NCBI RefSeq assembly: GCF_014898815.1
Contig: NW_026515520.1
Location: 124,001-188,000 of the forward strand
DNA length: 64,000 bases
Source of the DNA: Panonychus citri
Lineage: Eukaryota; Arthropoda; Arachnida; Trombidiformes; Tetranychidae
Direction of reading: 5' to 3'
The notes beneath the pieces were generated by a model that saw only the letters and a list, made by a program, of their open reading frames with translations, was not told the DNA's origin and ran no database searches. Shown here one piece after another: positions 46,069 to 57,027 of this stretch; position 1 is the stretch's first letter; every line of letters starts with the position of its first letter. Both the position numbers and the translations under genes were made by a program.

Positions 46069-49000
46069 ATGGCTGATGAACAGGTGAGTTATAGAGGTCA
46101 TTCTGTCTCAAAGTCTGAGCTCATTTCAGGGTTTACCCTCTTTTGTTTACTCTAAACCTTTAATGAGCCTTTTCCTTTTGTGATCTATTCATTGTCTTCC
46201 GTTTCTCTCCTTCAACATGACAATCAATGTGAATATTGTTAATGGTTCAATTTATCCGTTCTTCCAATTTAATCTTGGAACCTTTTCTTTGGTATCCACC
46301 CTAATATCTGAGTTTGTAACCTTTTCTTTTTTGATTGCTCTCTCTCTCTCCCCAACAGGAACTAACACAATTAGAGATAATGTGTAAGCAATTATACGAA
46401 GCGACAAACACCGAGGAACGAACTAAAGCAGAAGCATCTCTGGTCGCATTTAGCAATTCACCTGATTGTCTTAACAAGTGTCAATTACTTTTGGAAAGAG
46501 GAGTGGTAATTAACTAATTTCTTTACATTTTCTTTTAAGCCTATCTCACATTTACCGGTACTTGACTCATTTTCTTTCTTTCTCTTTCTCTCTCTCTCTC
46601 TCATTCTTTTATATATATACACCTATAAAAATGATCCAATGTGTGGAAAAATATTATCATTATTACCTGTGTAACACCCAATTTGACACCATGATCCTTT
46701 GTTCACAATTTACTGGTCACAATTTATCGGCATGGTTCATGTTTGATTTTTATAATTAGTCTTCTTATGCTCAACTATTGGCTGCTACGACATTGACAAA
46801 ACTTGTCAGCCGAACACCCAGTGCTCTGTCCCCTCAACAGCGATTAGATATCCGAAACTATGTCCTTAATTATCTAGCCACTCGGGGTAAACTTGCTCAT
46901 TTTGTTACCCAAGCTTTGGTTCAGTTATATGCGCGAATCACCAAAACAGGCTGGTTTGAATGTGTCAAGGATGAATGTGTCTTTAAAAATGTCTTACCTC
47001 AGATAAGACCCTTTCTACAGGTAAGATTCTTATGTCATTTAAATCATCACATTTACATTTTTACTTTAGCGAAACAATCATTCGGTTCTCTTTTTTTCTC
47101 TTCTTCTTAACCAGGAATCAAATTCAGTTGAATATTGTATCATTGGTGTCCAAATATTATCTCAATTAACATGTGAAGTTAATCAAATTAGTGGAGATGA
47201 GGCAAGTCGGTCAATAGCAAAACAAAGGAAAATAGCCTCTTCTTTTCGAGATACACTTCTTTATGAAATATTTCAAATATCTCATGACTTTTTGAGAAGA
47301 GCCTTGGAAATTTGGAAAAATACCAATTTTGAAGATACAAATCAAAAAACATTGATCCATCAACTTCTCCGATTATCGCTTTCGTGTCTAATATTTGATT
47401 TCATTGGCACCTCACCTGATGAGTCTTCTGATGACCTTACGACGGTCCAGATACCAACAAACTGGAAACCAGCTTTCCTGGATTTTAATACTCTTCAACT
47501 CTTTTTTGATCTCTACCGGTGCTTACCGTCAGCTTTATCACCTTTAGTAAGTTAATTGTGCTATAATATCTTCTTAGATGTTTAATTAGTTGTTTGATTA
47601 ATTATCAAAAAAAAGAATGAAGTCATTTAAATCCATTTAATTGTTATCTCATTATCTCATAGGCTCTCTCCTGCTTGGTTCAAATTGCTTCAGTCCGCCG
47701 ATCACTGTTCAGCAATCAAGAACGTGCCAAATTTCTGATGCAGTTAGTCAATGGTGTTCGATACATATTGGAAAATCCTAATGGACTATCAGATCAAAGT
47801 TGTTATCATGAGTTTTGTCGCTTATTAGCTCGTCTAAAATCCAATTTCCAGCTTAGTGAGCTTGTCAAGGTCGACGGTTATGCTGAAACAATCGCACTTA
47901 TCACCAAATTCACCGTAACAAGTTTACAGATGTGCCAATGTCCACCCAATTCGATTCATTATTTGTTGAATCTTTGGCAAAGAATGGTGGCATCTGTACC
48001 TTACGTTAAGGCCCAAGAACCGCATCTTCTTGAAACTTACACACCGGAAGTGACCCGAGCCTACATTACGTCAAGATTAGATGCAGTAGCTCGGATTGTT
48101 AATGAAGGTTTAGAAAGTCCTTTTGAAGATATTGGAATGATTCAACAGCAATTAGAGCAATTATCGACCATAGCTCGTTGTGAATATGAAAAAACTTGTG
48201 CACTCATCGTTCAATTGTTTGATCAAACCGCACAAACATACCAAGAGTTGTTACGTGCTAATCCATCACCAAGAGTTGAAGTGACAATTGCTGAAGGACA
48301 ACTCACATGGCTTGTTTATATCATTGGTGCTGCTATTGGGGGTAGAGTCTTTTTGAATAGCACCGAAGAACATGATCAAATGGATGGCGAATTGGCTTGC
48401 AGAGTATTACAGTTGATGCAGTTAACTGATGCTCGGCTAGCTCAAGGTGGCTTTTGTGAGGAGTTAGAGTTGGCAATTCTCAGCTTTTTTGAACAATTTC
48501 GTAAAATTTACATTGGAGATCAAGTTCAGAAAACATCAAAAGTATATCGTCGCCTATCAGAAGTATTAGGACTAAGCGAGGAAACTCAAGTTCTCAGCAT
48601 ATTTGTTAGAAAGATAATCACAAATCTAAAATATTGGGGTGTCAGTGAAATGATCATCTCGAAAACTTTACAAATTCTCAATGATTTATCCGTCGGCTAC
48701 AGTAGTGTACGAAAACTGGTCAAACTAGAGGAAGTTCAGTTCATCCTAAGCAACCATGCAAGTGATCATTTCCCATTCCTGAGCAACGCTGCTCCAATCA
48801 ATCAGATGCGATGTCGATCAACATTTTACACATCATTGGGTAGATTGTTGATGATCGATCTCGGTGAAGATGAGGAGAAATTTGAAGTTTTCATGAGGCC
48901 TCTAACCGCAGCCTTCGATGCTCTTGGATCAATGCTTCTTTCACCTGATCCCTCAATCTATGATACAGAGGAAGCAAAGGTAAATTCACCATTACAATTG

Positions 49001-50467
49001 ATCTTCCAGTAAATATTAATCAATATCAATCTAATTTACAGAAAGCTTTAATTGGAATAGCCAGAGACCTTCGTGGCCTTGTCTATGCATTCAATACCAA
49101 AACCAATTATATGATGTTCTTTAATTGGATGTAAGTAAAATTGTTCAAAAATCTTTTTTTTATTCCAATTCGTAAATTGTCCTAATTATGATTATTATTA
49201 TTTTTCTTATTCTATTCTAGTTATCCTGCTTACACTCCCATTTTCCACCGAGCCATCGATCTATGGTATCATCTACATCAGGTCACTACACCAGTTCTTA
49301 AATTGATGGCTGAACTTGTTCAAAATCGCTCTCAAAGGCTCCAATTTGATGTATCATCTCCAAATGGTGTTCTTTTATTCAGAGAAACAAGTAAAATGAT
49401 AGTCAACTTTGGAAGTCGAGTCTTAACCATGGGCGAGATTCCACAAGATGAAATTTACCAGCGTAAATTGAAAGGTGTTTCTATCTGTTTTTCCATGCTT
49501 AAATCCGCTCTTTGTGGTGGTTATGTTAATTTTGGTGTCTTCAGAATCTATGGTGATGCAGCTTTGGATGATGCATTAAATATATTCATCAAATTACTCC
49601 TTTCAATATCGCAAACCGATCTACTTGTAAGTTGAATTGGCGAACCAAACAACCATGAAAAAGCTTCTCTATGGGTCACTCATTGAGTTTACCTTTCGTT
49701 TTATTAACAATCGTTTTTTTTTCCAACTATTTCTCTTATCCATTCAGAACTATCCAAAGTTAAGCCAAACCTATTACATTCTGTTGGAATGTCTTGCTCA
49801 AGATCACATGAACTTCCTTGCCCATTTAGAACCACACATTTTCCTGTACATCCTTTCATCCATATCCGAAGGGCTTAATGCTCTTGACACTATGGTTTGC
49901 ACTGGATGTTGTTCAACACTGGATTACATTGTGTCGTATTTATTTAAATTGTTATCCAAGATGAATAGTTCCGTTGGTAGAGAGCAAGAAACTTGCCTTA
50001 AGGTTTTAAAAATGAGCCCGGAAATCTTACAGCAAATGTTAGCCACCATTTTGAATATTATTATGTTTGAAGATTGTAGGAATCAGTGGTCAATGTCAAG
50101 ACCCTTGTTGGGTTTAATTTTACTCAATGAAGATTATTTCCAACAATTAAGACAACAATTAATCTCCTCACAACCACCCGATAAACAACCAGTGATGGCT
50201 CAATGGTTTGACAATCTAATGAGAGGAGTTGAAAGAAACCTTCTCACCAAAAACAGAGACAGGTAAACAATTTATTGATCCAATCAATTTTCCAAGTTAA
50301 TTATTCTGATCCATTTGTTTTGTTTTTCCTTCATTTCTCCTCACAGATTCACCCAAAATTTATCTTTATTCCGTCGTGATATAAATGATTCAATGAAAGC
50401 ACCAGCTCTTTATAGCAATTCGACAATAAATTTCCCTGAAACATCCGCAATGATGAGCTGTTCGTGA
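46069..50467 (+). CDS. XPO7: Exportin-7 (RanBP16), intact gene
   Basis: Exportin-7, a Ran-dependent nuclear transport receptor with an importin-beta/HEAT-repeat fold. Nine exons: 46069-46083, 46359-46505, 46760-47020, 47115-47546, 47663-48979, 49042-49130, 49221-49626, 49748-50262 and 50347-50467. All phases agree, giving 1,100 residues (human 1,087). Similarity to the human protein is high throughout: LEIMCKQLYEATNTEERTKAEASLV, LLAATTLTKLVSR, RIDIRNYVLNYLATR-like, CLVQIASVRRSLF, RLTWLVYIIGA-like, RRLSEVLGL, MRCRSTFYTSLGRLLMIDLGEDEEKFE, VTTPVLKLMAELVQNRSQRLQFDVSSPNG and NLLTKNRDRFTQNLSLFRRDINDSMK near the end. Exon 1 is only five codons (MADEQ) and is supported by the human MADHV start. Exons 4 to 7 have a near-identical copy 9 kb upstream. 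Confidence 0.95.
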
Positions 50468-50945
50468 ACCATTTTCAAAGTTCTTATTTTTGCTATAAAA
50501 TCGGAGACACAAAATTTAAAAGAAAATGGATCTTGTAAAGTGTCAATGGAAACGATTCAATGGATTAAACATTATTGGCGATTTTCCCTTGACCATCACG
50601 AACTCACATTTTCTTACTTCTTCTTTTGCTTTAACCTTTTCTCTCTTTTTTTTCTGTTTCTTTTCTCCTTCTCTTACCTTTTCTTACTTTTCTTCTTCTT
50701 CTTTTTCCTCCTCTCTGTTTATCTCTGTCTCTATTGTACCATCGATGGATATTTTTTTAAATTTATTTAATCAAGATCGTTTACCTTCATAAATAAGAAG
50801 AGAAGTTATTGAAATGTATTTTACCTGATATCCTTTTTCTTTTAATCAACAATTTCTATTTGCGTAGGTTTTTCCTTTGTGTATCTTGTACATTTGATTT
50901 TTTTTAGACTTTTCGGTGAATTCACTTTTACATGGAGAGCAACTT
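50468..50945. other. XPO7 3' flank, pyrimidine-rich
   Basis: TTCTTTT/CTCTT-rich stretch (50600-50720) then AT-rich DNA; convergent with the acidic orphan gene on the other strand. No gene seen. Confidence 0.55.
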
Positions 50946-51590
50946 TTACAAGTTTCTTGTAGATTCTTTTCTGTTTTGTTTGTATAAATATTTATGAAGA
51001 GGATTCTTTAGTTTTTGGCTTTTCGATAGGCCGGATCGTAGAACGGGATTTTTCAATCTATAATATTTGTCATATTTATCGTGGTTTTCTTTATCGTCAC
51101 TTAAATCCATCTCGAAGTCATAGAGTTTTTCTTCATAACTATGAACAGCTATTATTTCATTTTCCTGGTCACTTCCATAGATTGATTGATTTTCCGGTTT
51201 AAGGTTTTCGGTTTCCATGTCATCATTTTGATCACTTTCGTTGTCTTGATCAACATTTACCACTACAAGTTGCTCAGGATTCACATCACTTTCCAATGTT
51301 TCACTATTTTGGGAACCTTGATCATCTTCGTCTCCTTGATCATCCTCGGTATCCTGGTACTTTTCCCATCTATTATTCTCGGTAATTTGGTGACTCTCGA
51401 CTCTTTCATCATCTCCACCACCTTGATCCATCTCGACTCTTTGATCACTTTCATAACCTTTGTCACTTTTGACTCTTTCATCATTTTCATCATCATCATG
51501 TCTCATTCCAATAACAACGATATCACCTTCGTCAATAAGAATTTTATAATCACCAAGTTCTAATTCAATATTTTCAGAAGAAAAAGACAT
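50946..51590 (-). CDS. Acidic orphan protein with KEN-box and RxxL-like motifs
   Basis: Not recognised. Single exon of 214 residues. Residues 30-135 are extremely acidic (Asp/Glu/Gln/Asn/Ser), with loosely repeated DERV(K/E)S and DDQG words. The last 45 residues are strongly basic (KNPVLRSGLSKSQKLKNPLHKYLYKQNRKES), so the protein is a charge dipole. SDDKENHDKYD at 164-174 is a textbook KEN-box context (KENxxxD) and RSGL (185-188) is a minimal D-box, so an APC/C-regulated nuclear protein is possible. These motifs are short and could be chance. Probably largely disordered. The upstream region carries an AGATGGCGCA motif 129 bases before the start. Confidence 0.6.
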   Translation of the reverse strand: MSFSSENIELELGDYKILIDEGDIVVIGMRHDDDENDERVKSDKGYESDQRVEMDQGGGDDERVESHQITENNRWEKYQDTEDDQGDEDDQGSQNSETLESDVNPEQLVVVNVDQDNESDQNDDMETENLKPENQSIYGSDQENEIIAVHSYEEKLYDFEMDLSDDKENHDKYDKYYRLKNPVLRSGLSKSQKLKNPLHKYLYKQNRKESTRNL

Positions 51591-51718
51591 TTAATTCAAT
51601 TTGCACAAAGAAATAACAATTAAACTAATTAACTTGACAACAATTGAACAGATTGGAAAAGAAAATTCAAAAAAAGAACAAAATTTATTCTCTTTAAACA
51701 GTTACTTCTACAATCGAT

Positions 51719-51728
51719 AGATGGCGCA
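51719..51728 (+). promoter_or_regulatory. AGATGGCGCA motif, copy 4
   Basis: Exact copy of the ten-mer, 129 bases upstream of the acidic orphan start codon. Confidence 0.45.
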
Positions 51729-52387
51729 GTTTAAGAATTTTTTTCTCTAATTTTTCAATGAAAATTTATTTTCGAAACTTAAATTGTCTCAATTAAATTA
51801 ATTAACAACTAATTAGTGAATTCAAGAAACTCAACAAAGTCTCTTGTTCATCTTAACGGAAAATTCATTCTTCAAAGTTACTTGCAGGAAGAAAATTCGG
51901 TCAATTGTTTGCAAAACTCGACAAATTAAGTTTAATTGTAATTCGATTGAAAATTAAATTGTTCTAGACTATTTAGGAATAATTAGTTGGTAATTAATGG
52001 AATTTTTTTGTCAATAAAACGAAAAAATCAAGGTTTTCAATCAAGTAATTATCGTTAATTGTCGAGGTTATTGTTAAGCAAACAAAATGCAATATTAATT
52101 AATTGTCATCCTTGATTATTTAAAATCAGAGAAAATATCAAACAATCAAATTAAATTTAAAGAAAATCAGAGAATCTTATTAACTCATAGATTAGATTAT
52201 AATCAAATTAATTCTATAATTATGAATGGCCCTTAATTGTAGAAAATTTAACTAAAAACATCCTTTAATTGTAAAGCAATTAAGTTTTTAGAATGAGAAA
52301 AATTTTGTTCAATTTGATTGGAAACAATTAAATTGTAAATAATTAAAAATCTGGTTGTGGCTTAATTAACTTTGAATATCGACTTTG

Positions 52388-52395
52388 TATAAAAA
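52388..52395 (+). promoter_or_regulatory. TATA box of Gly-rich peptide gene 1
   Basis: TATAAAAA followed by GGAGG, 134 bases upstream of the ATG. Allows a start site about 30 bases downstream and a roughly 100-base 5' UTR. Typical of strongly and specifically expressed secreted-protein genes. Confidence 0.6.
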
Positions 52396-52521
52396 GGAGG
52401 TTAATATGACAATTTAAATCACTTAAATAATTTACTCCAAATTGTTATCATCAAATTAATATTTCAATTGACAACAATTTAATCACTTGATTAAATCTAT
52501 TGATCAAAACAAAAAACAACA

Positions 52522-52940
52522 ATGAGTTCAATCAATCTAATCTTTCAAATTGGTGTTTTATTAATTGTTTCAATGATTATTGATTATTGTTCAGCTCAAT
52601 GGGGATCATATGGATCAGGTAAGTAAATTAATTAAATGAATCAACTCGAAAACACCAAACAATCAATTCTAATTTTGATTACATGTTAAGGTGATTACGG
52701 AGGTTATGGTAATGGTGGCTATGGAGCTGGAGGTAACTAAATCAACTAATTTCTGATCAAAGGTGTTCATTGATTAATTTTAATTCTTAATTGTTAGGTT
52801 ATGGTGGATATGGATACGGATATCAACCCAATTACGGATACGGAAATCGCTATGGGTCAATGCCTTATGGAAGATCATCTTATAATAATTACAGAGGAAT
52901 GAGGAGATTCGGAATGTACGGAAGTTATGGTTACAATTAA
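52522..52940 (+). CDS. Small secreted Gly/Tyr-rich peptide 1
   Basis: Three exons, 52522-52618, 52691-52732 and 52798-52940, with matching phases and short introns, giving 93 residues. A hydrophobic signal peptide (residues 1-25, ending CSA) is followed by GYG/GGY repeats (GDYGGYGNGGYGAGGYGGYGY-like) and an Arg/Tyr/Asn tail with GMRRFGMYGSYGYN. No cysteines in the mature part. Composition resembles Gly/Tyr-rich structural or cuticular peptides, glues and some antimicrobial peptides; the family cannot be assigned. A second gene of the same design lies 0.7 kb downstream. Confidence 0.78.
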
Positions 52941-53652
52941 GCTAATTGTTGACAATTAGTTGATTTTCCAACAGTTTTAAAGGACACTAATTGTTCAATG
53001 TTGTTAAGTTAATCAAGAGAGTTAATTATTTTTTAATGAAAATAAAATTAAAGTTAAAGTTTAAAACTTTGGGTTAATTTTTTTCTTCCAATTAATTTGA
53101 TTTTCCATTGAAATTTAATTGCTAACAATTAACTTTTTCCTAAGAAACTGTTTTCATATTGATTAATATCATAATTAGATGATTCATTTCAATGATAATT
53201 ATTTGTTTTTTTTCACCAGCAATTAAATTAAATTGTTTCAATGTTTATTCAGGTATTTTTGTTAATTGTTTATTAATTATTTGTTTACAATTTTTTTAAA
53301 TATAAAAGATAAACAATCAACAATTAAATTGTTATAATGAAAAAAAAATATTAATTCTTAAATTGGATTTGGCTAATTAAATAAACTGAAAGGATTTCTA
53401 TTGAAAACAATTAACTGAACGGCTAATTAATGATTATCATTAACGGTCAGAGAAAAATTTTAATCATGAAAATGTCAAGTTTTAATTAATCAATTCCGGG
53501 AACGATAAACTTAACAATTCATGAGGAGATTGTAACTAAATCAATTGTTGAATATAAATAGTTGGAAATTGTTTCATATGATCAACAATTTACTGTAAAC
53601 TATTGATCAACAAACTAAATTTATTTCCAATAACAACAATCTAATCAACACC
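52941..53652. other. Spacer between the two Gly-rich peptide genes
   Basis: 3' flank of gene 1 with an AATAAA-type signal near 53040, then AT-rich DNA and the TATA box of gene 2 at 53553. Confidence 0.55.
53553..53560 (+). promoter_or_regulatory. TATA box of Gly-rich peptide gene 2
   Basis: TATAAATA 100 bases upstream of the ATG, a position similar to that in gene 1. Confidence 0.6.
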
Positions 53653-53988
53653 ATGGATCAAATTAAATTGTGTTTAGTGTTTCATTTGATTATCTTATCG
53701 TTAATCGTTTATTTTAATTGTGTGGAAAGTCAATTCTATGGTGGAGGATTTAATGATAATTATAACCAACAAAGATCCTTTTCAAGAAGAGGATGTATGT
53801 AGAAATTAGTTAATTGTCAAATTGTTGGTTCTAATTATTAATTTGATTGTTATTCAGATCGTTGGATCAACATTGGCCTCGGTTTTCCGGGCTACGGAAT
53901 GAGACGGAACTTTGGTTCCTACAGTGGATTTAATCAATATGGAGGATCGAGTACATTTGGTGGACGATATGGGAATAGTTGGTACTAA
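53653..53988 (+). CDS. Small secreted Gly/Tyr/Phe-rich peptide 2
   Basis: Two exons, 53653-53794 and 53858-53988, joined in phase 1, giving 90 residues. A signal peptide of about 26 residues (ending CVES) is followed by QFYGGGFNDNYNQQRSF, an RRG(Y)RW junction, and a Gly-rich tail (GFPGYGMRRNFGSYSG, FNQYGGSSTFGGRYGN) ending in SWY. It shares the GMRR(F/N)FG-like word and general design with peptide 1 but is otherwise diverged. No cysteines in the mature part. Probably a related structural or surface peptide; function unknown. Confidence 0.75.
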
Positions 53989-54365
53989 TTACTGGACAAT
54001 TAGCCAACAATTAAAGTTCCATCGGTGTAAATACAAGTAAAAGAAATATAAATTCTGAGCTGTATATAAACTTAATCGATTCTTAATCAAATTAAACACT
54101 TTGGACTAATCAACTAATAGTAATCTATAAATATCGGTAAAAAACCCACAAAACACTAATCACAATCAACTAATCATCGTGTTTATTATTGTCAATGATC
54201 ACAATGAGATCAACAACTTTTGTCTCATAATCAATAAGATTGGAAATCAAATTAATCAACAACAATTGAAGTGGCAACAATTGAACGATAAGATGAATTC
54301 AATTTGTTATATTGACAATTTTTTTTAGTTATTCACTTGCTTTCCAAGCAATTAACAAGACGAAC
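53989..54365. other. Spacer upstream of the phospholipase B-like gene
   Basis: AT-rich. Several TATA-like words (for example TATATAAA near 54063) but none clearly placed. No gene seen. Confidence 0.5.
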
Positions 54366-56088
54366 ATGCTAATTAAATTAATTTTTCTTACATTTTGCTT
54401 AATTAAACTCATTAAATCAGATGAAATTTGTATTGATTTAGCAAATGATCAGAAAATTTCTGTATCATCAATTGCTAAGGAGGATTGGTTAACAAGCTCT
54501 TATCCAGTTTGTGCTTCATTTAGTAATCAAATCAATAAAACAGGGTAAGTCTTACATCTTAATCAGTAACAATTAATCAATTCCTCTCTATTTACCACCA
54601 CAATTAATAAAATTTAGATGGGCAAAACTTCACGTTTGGACTCAATCTCAATCTAATTACAATGATTCAACTCTGGCCTATTTGGCTGGTTACATTGAGG
54701 GCTACCTAACCAAGGATTTAATTAATATGCATTATGACAATTTATGGGAAAAATACTGTAACGGAGAAATGGCCTTTTGCCGTCGAGCTTTTGACTTTTT
54801 CGCTCAGAATGAGGCCTACATTGAACGAGAAGCGATCGCCAACCGAGATACTGATCCATACTGGAATCAGGTTGGTCTGATTTTAGACCAATTAACTGGA
54901 ATGGAAGAAGCAATTAACTCGAGATCAAGTTACCATCCCGGTTATCGTGTTAATACAACGGGTAAAGTTTATCTGGTCAACACTGTGGCCGATATAATGG
55001 ATTTAGAAAGTGCCCTTAACCGGACAGTTAAAACTCTTGCTGTTGGTCAGTCTTTTTGCTCTTCTTTGGTTCGTTACACTGGAAATGATTTGCTAATTGG
55101 TCACAATACTTGGACACAATTTGGTTACATGTTACGTGTATTGAAAAAGTATGAGTTCAATTTTAAAACAACTTCGTCCGCAGGTAAACTTGTACCAGGA
55201 TCAATGATTTCCATGTCATCTTATCCAGGGATTATTTTCTCAATTGATGATTTCTATCTAATCTCATCTGGATTAGCAGTCGCTGAGACAACGAACGGTA
55301 ATCATAACGCCACAAGTTTTGATCTACTTCGCCCAACGAACTGTGTTCTAACCATGATTCGAACCATGGTAGCTAATAGATTAGCTCGTGATGGTAAATC
55401 TTGGGCAAAAAATTTCGAAAAGTTCAACAGCGGAACCTACAATAATCAGTTCATTGTCGTCGATTATAACAAGTTCCAACCTGGATCGACAAAAAGACCC
55501 ACCGATCTCCTATGGATTATTGAACAAATGCCCGGAAGCGTCGTCTACGATGATATGTCATCAACCTTAATTACTAACGGTTATTGGGCAAGTTACAATA
55601 TTCCTTATTTCCAGAAAACTTATCACATTGCCGGTTATCCTCAATTAGTAAACAAATATGGCGATTTTTATATCCACGAACTTAATCCTCGTGCTAAACT
55701 GTTCAGACGAAAGCACATCGAAGCTTTTGATCATAAATCACTTCTTCAATTGCTTCGTTACAACAATTACACCCAAGATCCAGAATCTAAATGTAATTGT
55801 ACTCCACCTTATTCAGCATCTATGAGTCTCGCATGTCGAGGTGACCTTAACGATCCGTCGGGAATTTATGCAATTCCCTCTCAAGGAGTAATCAATGAAG
55901 CAGCGATCGATACCAAAGTGACCTCATTTGAACTGTTCAACAAGTTGAAAATGTTCGCAATTAGTGGGCCAACTTACGATAATGTTCCTCCTTTCTCTTG
56001 GTCAAATTTCACTCTAAGAGACCAATTAGTCCACAAAGGTCACCCTGACCTTTGGATTTTCAAGCCGATCTATTTTCCTGACAATTGA
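54366..56088 (+). CDS. PLBD1: Phospholipase B-like lysosomal/secreted Ntn hydrolase
   Basis: Phospholipase B-like (PLBD1/PLBD2, laminin-ancestor) amidase-type Ntn hydrolase that acts on lipids or N-acyl substrates in lysosomes or after secretion. Two exons, 54366-54544 and 54618-56088, phase 2, giving 549 residues (human PLBD1 553). A signal peptide covers about residues 1-17. Landmarks: YLAGYIEGYLT, the SFCSSLVRY segment with Cys207 as the expected autocleavage nucleophile, GHNTWTQFGYMLRVLKKYEFNF, SSYPGIIFSIDDFYLISSGLAVAETTN, NNQFIVVDY and the C-terminal FSWSNFTLRDQLVHKGHPDLWIFKP. Several N-glycosylation sequons fit a secretory protein. Assignment to PLBD1 rather than PLBD2 is tentative. Confidence 0.9.
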
Positions 56089-57027
56089 TCATTTTGTTAA
56101 TCGAGAGGATCAACAACCAGTAACAATCTAATCATTGATTTAAAAAGAAAATGATACAACTCGATTTCCTATCAAAGATTAAGCTAATTTGATTATTGTC
56201 GATTGTTAATCAATTGTAGAGATTAAAATCTCTAATGAAACGAACTAAATTGTTTGGATTTGATTCCATTTTTTTATTTACTTTTGGAAGGACATTTTAA
56301 TCAAATGTCAACTAAGAAACGACTTCAATTAAATCGTATGATTAAATGATTGGTTTCACTTTTGTTAATTGTTGAAGGATTTGATTTATTAACTTTTTCA
56401 ATTGGATTATATTGATTTCCCATTTTAATTGTAATTGATTCCCATAAATTGACAATAGATTCAAAAGGTTATTTAAAGGTTAGGCGATTGGAAGAGATGA
56501 GATTCATTTAATTGTGTAAATTTAGTTAATTTAGGTTTTTGAACAATTAAGTGTTGAGTTTATATAACAATTAGTGAAAAATAGTAACAATAATAACGAT
56601 AGTTAACTTTGATTGAGCATTAATCATCAACGTAACAATTGAAAATTTTCCTTCGAGAAATAAATCATTTTGATTGAAATCAGATTCTTAATACATATCA
56701 AACCAGTAGAAGCCAGAAATTTAAACCCTTCTATTAAAAAAATCTTAATTATAAAGACAATAATTACACAATAATGATTGTTTGAACAATTAAAGATCAA
56801 CACTAGTCAAGGTAATTGAGAAAATAATTTCCTAAATATGATAAATGGGAAAGTTAATTAGTTGATTTTCCTGGTGGGATTTTTTTTTCATCATTGCACA
56901 TCACAGAGAGACATTTACAGTTGCTAAATTGGTGAATTAATCAGTGGGTTAGTTGCAGGTAAATGAAGGACGGTAAGAAAATCAATTAGTTGATTCAATT
57001 GTTTTGATGGCACATTTGGTGGTTAAT
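56089..57027. other. Convergent spacer between PLBD and FLVCR-type genes
   Basis: AT-rich 3' flanks. No gene seen. Confidence 0.6.

Larger units (their letters stand above)
51591..52521. promoter_or_regulatory. Divergent spacer upstream of the acidic orphan and first Gly-rich peptide genes
   Basis: AT-rich. Contains the AGATGGCGCA motif at 51719 (orphan side) and a TATA box at 52388 (peptide side). These are two different promoter styles in one spacer. Confidence 0.55.

Noticed and set aside
52522..53988. Venom toxins or cysteine-rich defensins
   Set aside because: Mature parts contain no cysteine framework; composition is Gly/Tyr-rich structural.
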